Notes under the pieces: model-generated
The model's input: the letters and a program-made list of their open reading frames with translations, nothing else
What the model was told of the DNA's origin: nothing
The model's database searches: none
Shown here: piece after piece, positions 6,059 through 13,711 of the stretch
Position numbering within the stretch: the first letter of the stretch is position 1
Layout: each line of letters begins with the position of its first letter
Made by a program: the position numbers and the translations under genes
NCBI GenBank assembly: GCA_016203335.1
Contig: JACQNA010000073.1
Span: forward strand, 1-15,383
Length of the DNA stretch: 15,383 bases
Direction of reading: 5' to 3'
From: Candidatus Woesearchaeota archaeon
GTDB lineage: Archaea; Nanobdellota; Nanobdellia; Woesearchaeales; JACQNA01

Positions 6059-7297
6059 ATGGAAGATATGGTCATGTGGTTTGGCAGCCTGCTGTTCTTG
6101 GTACTGTTCTCGTTCCTGGCGTTTGTCTTTGTCATATTCATGAGCTCGCTGTGGATGCGAAAATCATATCCATCGTATGAGCCTGCGGTGAGCGTGGTCA
6201 TTCCTGCATACAATGAGGAGAGGGGCATTGCTGCATGCTTGGATTCGATTCAGCGGCAGCAATATCCAAAGGAGAAGATAGAGCTCATCGTGGTGGACGA
6301 CGGCTCGACTGACCGTACCCTCAGTGTAGTGCAGCAGCACAAGGGAGCGGTTGTCCTGCGGCAGGATCATCTCGGCAAGTCTGCTGCTTTGAATAGGGGT
6401 GCGGCACACGCCTCGCATGATATCATATTCACTGTTGATGCAGATACCGTGCTCGACCCATGGTGCATCCGGGAAATCGTCAAGCCGTTCAGCGATACCA
6501 TGGTAGGCGCAACCACCGGGACAAGCACGGTCAGCAGAAAGAGTTCCATTGCAGAGATATTCCAGAATGTCGAATACCATTATAACAATCTCATCAGGCA
6601 GAGCTTCTCAACCGTGTTTGACAACGGCATCTGGTTCTTTGGCGCGCTGGCGTGCTACCGGAAGGACGTTCTCCAGAAGATAGGCCTGTTCAAGAAAGAT
6701 ACGCTCACTGAAGATATGGACATTGCCCTTGAAATCAAGAAAGCAGGGTATAAGACCATCCATGCGCGCGCTGCCTATGGCGCCACTGCTGTCCCGCGGA
6801 CATGGAAAGAGCTTGCTGCCCAGCGTGAGCGCTGGTGGACAGGTGTGCTGCAATCCCTAATCAAGAACAGGAGCCTGCTGCACTGGAAGGCATCCCCCTC
6901 TATCCTCTTCCTCTTCATCAATCAGTTCTGGTGGTCAGGCTATGCTTTCCTTTCGCTGCCGTTGATCATCTACCAAATATTCTACTGGCTCCCAGATGGA
7001 GGAAGCCTCAGCATCCTGAGTTACCTCTTCCGCTGGTTTACCCTCTCCGGGCCGCTGTTTGTGCTTTACAAGATACCGGAATGGGGCATTTCCTGGTATA
7101 GCTTCTTCGGGGTGCTCTCCGGCATACTCAGCGCCCTGATGATTATTGCAGCAATCCGCATGTTTCGCGATTCATTCAGCCTCAAGAACCTCTGTGCGAT
7201 CTTCTTTTATTTCCCATATACGATAGTTTTAAATACCATTATTATCATGAGCGTCCTACGATTCAGGAGGCAGAAAGTGATGTTTTTCAGAAGGTGA
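6059..7297 (+). CDS. Membrane-embedded family 2 glycosyltransferase (HAS/NodC/IcaA-like)
   Basis: The 412-residue protein has an N-terminal membrane helix (about 8-31), a cytoplasmic GT-A domain, and three or four C-terminal helices (about 281-310, 318-336, 348-366, 376-400). GT2 motifs run in order: VVIPAYNE (46-53), VVDDGSTD (78-85), the metal-binding VDADT (Asp127, Asp129), the catalytic-base motif TEDMD (217-221) and QRERWW (255-260). A TED plus Q(R/Q)xRW set in a GT-A domain held between membrane helices is the signature of processive synthases that polymerise a nucleotide-sugar and extrude the chain. The product is not predictable. AGAGG at 6048-6052 gives a ribosome binding site six bases before ATG 6059. 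It likely acts in surface polysaccharide or glycolipid synthesis with its neighbours. Confidence 0.88.
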   Translation: MEDMVMWFGSLLFLVLFSFLAFVFVIFMSSLWMRKSYPSYEPAVSVVIPAYNEERGIAACLDSIQRQQYPKEKIELIVVDDGSTDRTLSVVQQHKGAVVLRQDHLGKSAALNRGAAHASHDIIFTVDADTVLDPWCIREIVKPFSDTMVGATTGTSTVSRKSSIAEIFQNVEYHYNNLIRQSFSTVFDNGIWFFGALACYRKDVLQKIGLFKKDTLTEDMDIALEIKKAGYKTIHARAAYGATAVPRTWKELAAQRERWWTGVLQSLIKNRSLLHWKASPSILFLFINQFWWSGYAFLSLPLIIYQIFYWLPDGGSLSILSYLFRWFTLSGPLFVLYKIPEWGISWYSFFGVLSGILSALMIIAAIRMFRDSFSLKNLCAIFFYFPYTIVLNTIIIMSVLRFRRQKVMFFRR

Positions 7298-7307
7298 ATG
7301 CAGAATC

Positions 7308-8621
7308 ATGATATCGCCCGCAGAATTGCTTGTTGAAATCCAGCGCATCCATGCCGCAGTACAGGGTTATCTCCCCCAGGATATTGTCTACCAGATATCC
7401 TACGGCCTCTTTCGGTTCTTCCTGGGTATAATGATTATCGTGTCGACAATCTATATTCTCTTGACTATTTATAATGCCTGCACGCGGCAGCGCGGCAAAG
7501 AGCTGCCTATCGAAGACAGCAAGGCGCCGTTCGTCACCATCCAGATTCCGACATATAACGAGAGGGTAGCCATCCGATGCGCAAAGAAATGCCTGGAGTT
7601 TGATTATCCCAAAGAAAAGTATGAGATTATCATCGGTGATGACAGCAGCGATGCGCAGGTATCCGATGAGATTGATGCATTTGCCCAGGCGCACGGCATC
7701 AAAGTAACCAGGCGCGGCTCAAACGCGGGCTTCAAATCCGGAAACCTTAATCATATGCTGCAGCATTCGAAAGGGGATATTATTGTAGTCTTTGATTCTG
7801 ATTTTGTCCCTGAAAAGGATTTTCTGCGGAGGATTGTCGCGCCATTTGTCCATAATCCGGCAGTAGATGCGGTGCAGGCGCGATGGAGATTTCTCAATGC
7901 AACCAGGAATACCATCTCCCTGCTCGGCGCTACCATTGTTGCAGTCTTCCATCAGGTCGTGCTCCCCTTCATGAAAAGAAATGGCATTGCCATGCTCTGC
8001 GGGGCTGCAGAGGCAGTGCGGAAAGACGTCCTGCTCCAGCTCGGAGGATGGAAGCACGGGAGCCTGACTGAGGATATTGAATACTCGCTCCGGCTGCTGC
8101 GGAGGAGAAGAAAGATACTCTACCTCGATACATTGGAATGCGCAGGAGAGGTTCCGCACACCGCAAAAGACCTGTACAGGCAGCAGATGCGGTGGGCATA
8201 TGGGGTGTGCCATGCATTCCGGGAGCACGGGAAAAGCATATTCCTGGACAGGCATATCAGCCTCAGGGAAAAGTTCAGCATCTTCGTGCAGGCAAGCGGA
8301 TATTTCTTCTCTGTCCTGCTCCTGCTGACGTTTGTATTTGGCACCATCAGCTTTATCTTTCATGCCCCGGGGCCGATTGATATCCCTAAATTCTTCTCAG
8401 AGCTCGGGATAAATGTCCTGCTCAGTATCGGGCTCCTGGTCGCGGGAGTATACTCGCTCCATCAGATGGAATACAAGGGCCAGATTGCCAGGATGGTTGC
8501 TGCATCCCTAAGCTACGGCATTATTGTAACCTATTATGTAAACAAGGGGATATGCAGGGTATTTCTCAACAAGCCGATGCAGTGGTACATGCTGCACAAG
8601 GAAGGAAATGCTGCTGCATAA
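7308..8621 (+). CDS. Membrane family 2 glycosyltransferase, cellulose synthase/CslA-like
   Basis: The 437-residue protein has an N-terminal helix (about 35-55), a GT-A domain and several C-terminal helices. Motifs are IQIPTYNE (78-85), IIGDDSSD (108-115), FDSDF (Asp163, Asp165), QARWRFLNA (190-198), TEDIE (254-258) and QQMRW (292-296). The QxRWxxxN element together with TED and QQxRW is typical of the CslA/bacterial cellulose or mannan synthase-like branch, distinct from the HAS-like preceding gene. No PilZ domain is seen. It probably polymerises or transfers a nucleotide-sugar across the membrane. GGTGA (7293-7297), overlapping the stop of the previous gene, lies ten bases before ATG 7308 and fixes the start, so the two genes are translated together. 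Confidence 0.89.
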   Translation: MISPAELLVEIQRIHAAVQGYLPQDIVYQISYGLFRFFLGIMIIVSTIYILLTIYNACTRQRGKELPIEDSKAPFVTIQIPTYNERVAIRCAKKCLEFDYPKEKYEIIIGDDSSDAQVSDEIDAFAQAHGIKVTRRGSNAGFKSGNLNHMLQHSKGDIIVVFDSDFVPEKDFLRRIVAPFVHNPAVDAVQARWRFLNATRNTISLLGATIVAVFHQVVLPFMKRNGIAMLCGAAEAVRKDVLLQLGGWKHGSLTEDIEYSLRLLRRRRKILYLDTLECAGEVPHTAKDLYRQQMRWAYGVCHAFREHGKSIFLDRHISLREKFSIFVQASGYFFSVLLLLTFVFGTISFIFHAPGPIDIPKFFSELGINVLLSIGLLVAGVYSLHQMEYKGQIARMVAASLSYGIIVTYYVNKGICRVFLNKPMQWYMLHKEGNAAA

Positions 8622-8654
8622 GCTGGCGTAGGCTGAAGCAGGAAGGCAGGCGCA

Positions 8655-9383
8655 ATGGGGAAGGAGTGTAAGGTCTCGGCCATTATCCCAACCTATAATG
8701 AGCGGGAAAATCTCCGCCCGCTGCTGAAGAGGATTGCGGCAGTGCTGCGCCAGTACGAGGTGATTATCGTTGATGACGGCAGCCCGGATGGCACTGGCCT
8801 GCTCGCAGAGCAGCTTGCAGCGCAGTATCCGGTGCGATGCATCCACCGCTCCGGCAAACAGGGGCTGGGCTCTGCAGTTGCAGCAGGCTGCGCTCATGCC
8901 CGTAGCGAGATAATAGTGGTAATGGATGCAGACCTTTCCCACCCCCCCGAGCGTATCCCTGTATTGGTTGCGCACCTGAAAGGCAGTGATATTGCTATTG
9001 CAAGCAGGTATTGCCCGGGAGGCAGGATAGCTGGCTGGCAGGCGCAGCGAAGGCTGATCAGCAGGGCTGCGCAGCTCATGTGCAGGCCGCTCACCGCTGT
9101 CCATGATCCCCTCTCCGGGTTTTTCGCCATCAGAAGAGCGGTCATCAGGGGAATGAAGCTGAGGACAAAAGGGTTTAAGGTGCTCCTGGAGATTATTCTC
9201 CGCGGAAAAGGGAAGCGCATCGTCGAAGTGCCCTATAGGTTCATGGACAGGAAAAGAGGGAAAAGCAAGCTTGGGGTAAAAGAAGGAGTAAGGTATGTCA
9301 AGGAACTTGCCTATCTCTACGGAATACGCTGCAAAACAAAGTTGGCTATGGCAAAACCGGCTACGCCTTCTTCACGCGGATGA
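8655..9383 (+). CDS. DPM1-like polyprenyl-phosphate sugar synthase
   Basis: The 242-residue soluble GT2 enzyme carries AIIPTYNE (9-16), VIIVDDGSPDGT (36-47), VMDADLSHPPER (89-100), ASRY (116-119), DPLSGFFAIRR (151-161), the GFK segment near 173-175 and EVPYRFMDRKRGKSKL (191-206). This set is specific to dolichol-phosphate mannosyltransferases and their archaeal polyprenol-phosphate mannose or glucose homologues. Such enzymes transfer a sugar from a nucleotide donor to a lipid phosphate on the cytoplasmic face. It has no C-terminal membrane helices, as in the short DPM1 class. It plausibly supplies the lipid-linked donor for the two GT-C proteins upstream. ATG 8655 follows AGGAAGGCAGG. The last 23 bases overlap the convergent aMBF1 gene. 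Confidence 0.92.
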   Translation: MGKECKVSAIIPTYNERENLRPLLKRIAAVLRQYEVIIVDDGSPDGTGLLAEQLAAQYPVRCIHRSGKQGLGSAVAAGCAHARSEIIVVMDADLSHPPERIPVLVAHLKGSDIAIASRYCPGGRIAGWQAQRRLISRAAQLMCRPLTAVHDPLSGFFAIRRAVIRGMKLRTKGFKVLLEIILRGKGKRIVEVPYRFMDRKRGKSKLGVKEGVRYVKELAYLYGIRCKTKLAMAKPATPSSRG

Positions 9384-9813
9384 AATCGCCAAGGGTGAAG
9401 GAGGAGGTGTTTTGAATCTGCGGCGCGCTGCTTTCCTGATAATCCTCAATAATCTTGATTTTGAGCAGGCGCTCAAGCTTCCGCGCCAGGGGCATGCTCG
9501 GCGCAACCTTCCCTATCTCCAGGGAATGGATAATGGTCTTTTTTTCATTGAGCAGCCGGGCAAATCCCTCCTGCGACAGGCCGAGCTTCTCTCTGCTCGA
9601 TTTAATCCTGGCAGCAAAATCAGGGACAATGACCTGGAGCGGCTCAGAAGCAGCGTGCTTGGCCAGTTTCTGGGGATGCACGGCAGGAGAAGGAAAAGGA
9701 GAAGAGAGTACTTTCCCATACCGCGCACAGCTCACGCATACCCGCACTTCAACAGATTCTACCAGCGCACGGACAATATCCCCGGATGCCCCACAGAGCT
9801 CACACGATGGCAT
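9361..9813 (-). CDS. aMBF1: archaeal multiprotein bridging factor-like HTH protein
   Basis: The 150-residue protein joins an N-terminal zinc ribbon (Cys4, Cys7, Cys26, Cys29) to a Xre-type helix-turn-helix at about residues 65-120, with REKLGLSQEGFARLLNEKKTIIHSLEIGK as recognition core. This is the layout of archaeal MBF1, a transcription or translation-associated factor found almost everywhere in Archaea. A flexible linker (about 38-60) connects the domains. ATG 9813 is supported by the Cys-rich N terminus and by a TATA box at leaderless spacing. The gene stands alone: its 3' end overlaps the DPM1-like gene tail to tail, and its promoter overlaps the end of the methyltransferase gene behind it. 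Confidence 0.93.
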   Translation of the reverse strand: MPSCELCGASGDIVRALVESVEVRVCVSCARYGKVLSSPFPSPAVHPQKLAKHAASEPLQVIVPDFAARIKSSREKLGLSQEGFARLLNEKKTIIHSLEIGKVAPSMPLARKLERLLKIKIIEDYQESSAPQIQNTSSFTLGDFIRVKKA

Positions 9814-9836
9814 GCAGGGATGCCAGAGCAGAGGGG

Positions 9837-9844
9837 ATATTTAT
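9837..9844 (-). promoter_or_regulatory. TATA box of the aMBF1 gene
   Basis: On the minus strand this reads ATAAATAT, centred 27 bases before ATG 9813. It overlaps the TAA stop of the methyltransferase gene (9841-9843), so aMBF1 could have its own leaderless message as well as read-through from gyrA. Confidence 0.6.
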
Positions 9845-10932
9845 GCCTTTCGATGGAACAGCAGCAGCGTAAACTGCTCTTTTCCCTGCCAGATGTGCTG
9901 CTCGGCAACGCACCGGAAGGGGTGCCGGGATGCCGCATCATGGACAGCTGCAGGAGCAGTGGTAAGCAGGGCAACATTTCCCTGCGAAGCGAGGATGTAT
10001 GCTGCCTGATAAAACAGCTCAGCCAAAAGCCTTTTTGGTGCTGAGGCAGGAATTCTGCTTACCATCATCCCCATGCTCTGCGGTGTGAATTTGGTGTCCA
10101 GCCATTCAATATCCGACCGGGAGAAGGTGATGGCATCCTTGATGTTGGCGATCTGCGCATTTTTCTGCGTTGCATGGAGAAAGCGGAACTGGCTGTCGCA
10201 TGCCGTGATGGCAACAGGGCAGGCGCGCTGGAGGGCATCGATCGCTGCAAACGAGAACGAGGAAAAGAGCGGAAGCCTAGTGAACAGGAATGCATCCTTC
10301 CGGAAAAAGTGTGGAGAGACCCTGCTGAAGTATAAGGCAGCCTCAATCGCAATCTCGCCTGAGCCGCACAGCGGGTCAAGCAGGGTTGTTGGCTGGGGAG
10401 CGCTCCGGACAGCGGCAAAGGCAAGAGTTCCCTTGATCGAGGAGGGGGTATGGAAAATCTTATAGTCGCGCTTGCTCAGGTCGAACCCGGCGATGTCAAC
10501 TCCGACATACGCCTGCTCTTTAAAGACATAGATGTACAGGATAACATTGGGGTTGTCTAGGTCAACCGGATGGTGAATGACCGAGCCTGCGGCATCCATG
10601 ATCTCTGCGCTGGAAAAGCGCTCATTGCCTATTCTCGTGCAGTGCACGCGAAAGGTGCTCTCCGGTGATGAAAAGAATGGGGCAAGCGGATAGCCAGGGA
10701 TGCGCTCCCGCAATTCCTCAAGGAGATGCTCGCCCGCAGGAAGCGCATCCAGGAAAAAAAGCACCTTGATGAATGAATGGCCGCGGTAGGCGAGAATGGC
10801 AAGCTCATCATAGGCAGCAATCGGAAATGTGCAGACGCTCGGTGCAATTGCTCCGGCGCGGGAAATCAGCTCATGAACTTCCTGCTGGGCAATTGTTTCC
10901 ATGCCCGGATGGGTGATAACAATGCCGTTCAT
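9841..10932 (-). CDS. THUMP-domain RNA methyltransferase homologue lacking the NPPY motif
   Basis: The 363-residue protein has an N-terminal THUMP-type RNA-binding region (to about residue 147, with FRVHCTRIGNERF at 94-106 and YVGVDIAGFDLSKRDYK at 142-158) and a Rossmann methyltransferase domain. SAM motif I is clear as LLDPLCGSGEIAIEAAL (184-200). This is the plan of the UPF0020 / Trm14-TrmN / Trm11 group, which make N2-methylguanosines in tRNA. The catalytic motif IV, normally N/D-P-P-Y, should fall near residues 291-297 but reads VSRIPAS. Either the enzyme has lost activity, uses another residue, or belongs to a variant subfamily. Its ATG overlaps the gyrA TGA by four bases, so it is the second gene of the gyrA operon. 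Fold is confident; activity is uncertain. Confidence 0.82.
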   Translation of the reverse strand: MNGIVITHPGMETIAQQEVHELISRAGAIAPSVCTFPIAAYDELAILAYRGHSFIKVLFFLDALPAGEHLLEELRERIPGYPLAPFFSSPESTFRVHCTRIGNERFSSAEIMDAAGSVIHHPVDLDNPNVILYIYVFKEQAYVGVDIAGFDLSKRDYKIFHTPSSIKGTLAFAAVRSAPQPTTLLDPLCGSGEIAIEAALYFSRVSPHFFRKDAFLFTRLPLFSSFSFAAIDALQRACPVAITACDSQFRFLHATQKNAQIANIKDAITFSRSDIEWLDTKFTPQSMGMMVSRIPASAPKRLLAELFYQAAYILASQGNVALLTTAPAAVHDAASRHPFRCVAEQHIWQGKEQFTLLLFHRKA

Positions 10933-13460
10933 GGGGATGTATCAGGCAGAGCGCCAGAGGATCCAGGAGAGGGTTCAGGCAGGGCAGTAATAATGTCCCC
11001 CATGACCCGCGCGGCGCTGACCACAGTATCCCCTTTCTCCAGCTTGATGATCCGCACCCCCTGCGTGCTCCTGCCAATCACGCTGATGCCGGATACCGGA
11101 ACCCGGATGATGACTCCGTTCTTGCTAACCACCATGACATCATCCCCGTCCTGCACCGAGACAACCGCAACCACTATGCCATTGCGCTCGCTGCAGATGA
11201 TGTTCCTCACCCCGGACCCCCCTCTCCGGATAAGCCGGTAGTCGTCAACCGGCGTGCGCTTGCCATAGCCATGCGCAGTGATCGTGAATAAGGTTTTGTT
11301 GGGGTGAGTAAGCACCATGCCAACCACCTCATCATTCTTCCGGAGCTTGATGCCCCGCACCCCTTGCCCGGATCTCCCAATGGGCCGGATCGCTGAAGCT
11401 GCAAACCGGACTGCATTTCCCCGCTTTGTTGCGAGCAGGATCTGCGCATCATCAGCAATCAGCTGCACGTCAATAAGCTCGTCTCCCGGAGCCATGGTGA
11501 TGGCGCGGATTCCCCCTCGTCGAGGGTTGGCAAAGAGGCCCGCCTCTGTTTTCTTGACTGTTCCCTGTTTGGTCGCCATGAACAGGTACCCGGAGTTAAA
11601 ATCCTTCACCCGGACAAAAGCAGTAATCCGCTCATGCGTATCCAGAAGATTGACAATCGCCTTTCCCTTGGATTGCCTGCTCGCATCAGGAATCTGATAC
11701 ACTTTTAGCCAGTGCAGCTGCCCATGCTCGGTGAAGCAGAGGATGTAATCATGGGTATTCGCAATCATCAGGCTCCGGACAAAATCGCCTTCCTTGGTGG
11801 AAGCAGCAATTACCCCCTTTCCCCCTCTCCGCTGCTGCCGGTACTCATTGAGGGACGTCCGCTTGATATAGCCGGAATGGGTGATGGTGACTGCAACATG
11901 CTCCTCAGCAACAAGGTCACTGTCGCTTATTTCCTCGCCATCGCCATCCTGAATGGCTGTTTTTCGCTCATCGCCGTATGACGCCTTCAATTCCGCAATC
12001 TCATCCTTGATGATCTGCATGATGCGCGCCTCTGATGCAAGAATGTCCCGGAGATCAGCAATCCGCTCAAGCAGCGAGGTGTGCTCCTCTCTTGTTTTCT
12101 CCTGCTCAAGGGAAGTGAGGCGCTGCAGCTTCATGTCCAGGATGGCCTGCGCCTGGATTTCGGTGAGGGAGAACTGGCTGGCTAAGCCTGCTTTTGCAGT
12201 GTCCGGATCAGCAGATCCCCGGATCAGGGCGATGACATCATCAATGTGCTGCAATGCGATGAGCAGCCCTTCCAGGATATGCGCGCGCTCTTCTGCCTTG
12301 CGCAGGTCATAGGTGGTCCGCTTTACCACTACTTCTTTCCGGTGGCTGACAAACAGGGAGATGATTTGCTTGATATTCAGCGTTTTCGGCTCATTATGGA
12401 CAAGCGCCACCAGGTTGATCCCAAAGGTGGACTGCAGCCGGGAATGGATAAACAGCTGGTTGAGCACCACGTCGGGATCCGCGTCGCGCTTGGTCTCGAT
12501 GACAATGCGCATGCCGCGCCGGTCAGACTCATCGCGGATATCGCTGATGCCGGTGATGACCTTGCTCCGCACCAGCTCGGCAATGTGCTCTATCAGCTGC
12601 GATTTGTTCACCTGGTAGGGTATTTCTGTCACGATGATGGCATCTTCTTCAGTAGTTGCCCGCGCCCGGTTGATGATCTTTCCGCGGCCAGTGCTGTATG
12701 CCTGCAGCAGCCCCTTGCTGCCGGTGATGATCCCGCCGGTCGGAAAGTCCGGGCCAGGAAGAAATCGCATGATTTCCGGGACAGTTATTGCAGGATTATC
12801 AATAAAGGCGATGAGGGCATCAGAGGTTTCCCGAAGATTATGCGGCGGGATATTGGTTGCCATGCCAACAGCAATCCCGCTGCTGCCGTTGATCAGGAGA
12901 TTCGGCAGCTTAGAGGGAAGCACTGCAGGCTCCTGGAGCGAGTCATCAAAGTTCGGCACGAAATCAACAGTTTCCTTGTCAATGTCGCTGAGCATCTCCT
13001 CAGCAAGCACCGTCAGCCTGCTTTCTGTATATCTCATTGCGGCAGGATTGTCTCCGTCAATGCTGCCAAAATTGCCCTGCCCCTGGATTAAGGGATAGCG
13101 CAGGGAGAATGACTGTGCCATGCGGACCAAGGCGTCATAGACAGCGGTATCGCCATGGGGATGGTATTTTCCCAGGACTTCTCCGACAATGCGCGCACAT
13201 TTTTTGTAGGGCTTGTTGTGCAGGATGCCGAGCTCATGCATCGCGAAGAGGATTCTCCGGTGGACTGGTTTCAGCCCATCGCGGATGTCCGGGAGCGCCC
13301 TGCCCACAATGACCGACATCGCATAATCAAGGTATGCCTGCTTGGTCTCTTCCTCAATCAGCCGGGTGATAACCCGCTTGCTCTGTCCGGTTGGTGCTGC
13401 ATCTTCCTGCTCCGGGGAGTAGGGCTCATCAGTATCAGTGGTATCAGGTGCTTTGGCCAT
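10929..13460 (-). CDS. gyrA: DNA gyrase subunit A
   Basis: The 843-residue protein is a complete GyrA, the breakage-reunion subunit that with GyrB introduces negative supercoils. The winged-helix and tower domains are intact, with catalytic Tyr144 in AAMRYTESRL. The quinolone-pocket region reads HPHGDTAVYDALVRMAQSF: Thr105 sits at E. coli Ser83 and the Asp87 equivalent is kept. Conserved NGSSGIAVGMATNIPPHNL lies at 191-209. The C-terminal pinwheel begins near 520 and contains the GyrA-box QRRGGKG (543-549), marking a gyrase rather than topoisomerase IV. Gyrase in archaea derives from bacteria by transfer. gyrB is not in the window. Residues 1-28 are a poorly conserved acidic extension. ATG 13460 follows a TATA box with a predicted leader of about eight bases. 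Confidence 0.97.
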   Translation of the reverse strand: MAKAPDTTDTDEPYSPEQEDAAPTGQSKRVITRLIEEETKQAYLDYAMSVIVGRALPDIRDGLKPVHRRILFAMHELGILHNKPYKKCARIVGEVLGKYHPHGDTAVYDALVRMAQSFSLRYPLIQGQGNFGSIDGDNPAAMRYTESRLTVLAEEMLSDIDKETVDFVPNFDDSLQEPAVLPSKLPNLLINGSSGIAVGMATNIPPHNLRETSDALIAFIDNPAITVPEIMRFLPGPDFPTGGIITGSKGLLQAYSTGRGKIINRARATTEEDAIIVTEIPYQVNKSQLIEHIAELVRSKVITGISDIRDESDRRGMRIVIETKRDADPDVVLNQLFIHSRLQSTFGINLVALVHNEPKTLNIKQIISLFVSHRKEVVVKRTTYDLRKAEERAHILEGLLIALQHIDDVIALIRGSADPDTAKAGLASQFSLTEIQAQAILDMKLQRLTSLEQEKTREEHTSLLERIADLRDILASEARIMQIIKDEIAELKASYGDERKTAIQDGDGEEISDSDLVAEEHVAVTITHSGYIKRTSLNEYRQQRRGGKGVIAASTKEGDFVRSLMIANTHDYILCFTEHGQLHWLKVYQIPDASRQSKGKAIVNLLDTHERITAFVRVKDFNSGYLFMATKQGTVKKTEAGLFANPRRGGIRAITMAPGDELIDVQLIADDAQILLATKRGNAVRFAASAIRPIGRSGQGVRGIKLRKNDEVVGMVLTHPNKTLFTITAHGYGKRTPVDDYRLIRRGGSGVRNIICSERNGIVVAVVSVQDGDDVMVVSKNGVIIRVPVSGISVIGRSTQGVRIIKLEKGDTVVSAARVMGDIITALPEPSPGSSGALPDTSP

Positions 13461-13491
13461 AGTAACTTCACGAAAAAATAACCCTGGTTGA

Positions 13492-13499
13492 TTTATATA
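13492..13499 (-). promoter_or_regulatory. TATA box of the gyrA operon
   Basis: On the minus strand this reads TATATAAA, a near-consensus archaeal box. It predicts initiation near 13468, about eight bases before ATG 13460. Further TATA-like words (GGCTTTATAA, GGCTTATAA) lie in tandem at 13517-13535 and might provide a second start. Confidence 0.6.
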
Positions 13500-13567
13500 T
13501 CTTTCTGTTATGATATGGCTTTATAAGGCTTATAATGGCAGAATTTGGCTGTTTTAGAGGTTTGAGG

Positions 13568-13711
13568 TCAGGCAATATTGCCCCGGATAAGAAACGACCT
13601 GCCGCAGTACACGCACTGCTTGCGCTGGGTGGTGAGGATCTTACTCTGCTGGTACTTCATGGTGTGCTGGCACCGCGGGCACCGGACAAGAAGGATGGCT
13701 ATGCCGCTCAT
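13568..13711 (-). CDS. 47-residue zinc-ribbon protein
   Basis: This short gene encodes 47 residues with Cys11-Pro-Arg-Cys14 and Cys33-Val-Tyr-Cys36-Gly, two zinc knuckles 18 residues apart, enough for one zinc-ribbon fold. The segment between them (KYQQSKILTTQRKQ) is basic and the end (GRSFLIRGNIA) looks like the last strand of a ribbon. Its ATG (13709-13711) overlaps the scpB TGA by four bases, the same ATGA coupling used elsewhere here, which strongly supports it as a real gene despite its size. It is the third gene of the operon after scpB. Such small ribbons bind nucleic acid or protein partners, but no specific function is recognised. The first nine residues are hydrophobic but too short for a membrane helix. 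Confidence 0.78.
   Translation of the reverse strand: MSGIAILLVRCPRCQHTMKYQQSKILTTQRKQCVYCGRSFLIRGNIA

Noticed and set aside
9295..10044. 249-codon plus-strand frame across the DPM1-like end, aMBF1 and the methyltransferase
   Set aside because: It crosses three convincing genes in shadow frames and shows no motif.
12246..13091. 281-codon plus-strand frame opposite gyrA
   Set aside because: It is the antisense shadow of a highly conserved gyrA region; no family features and no promoter.
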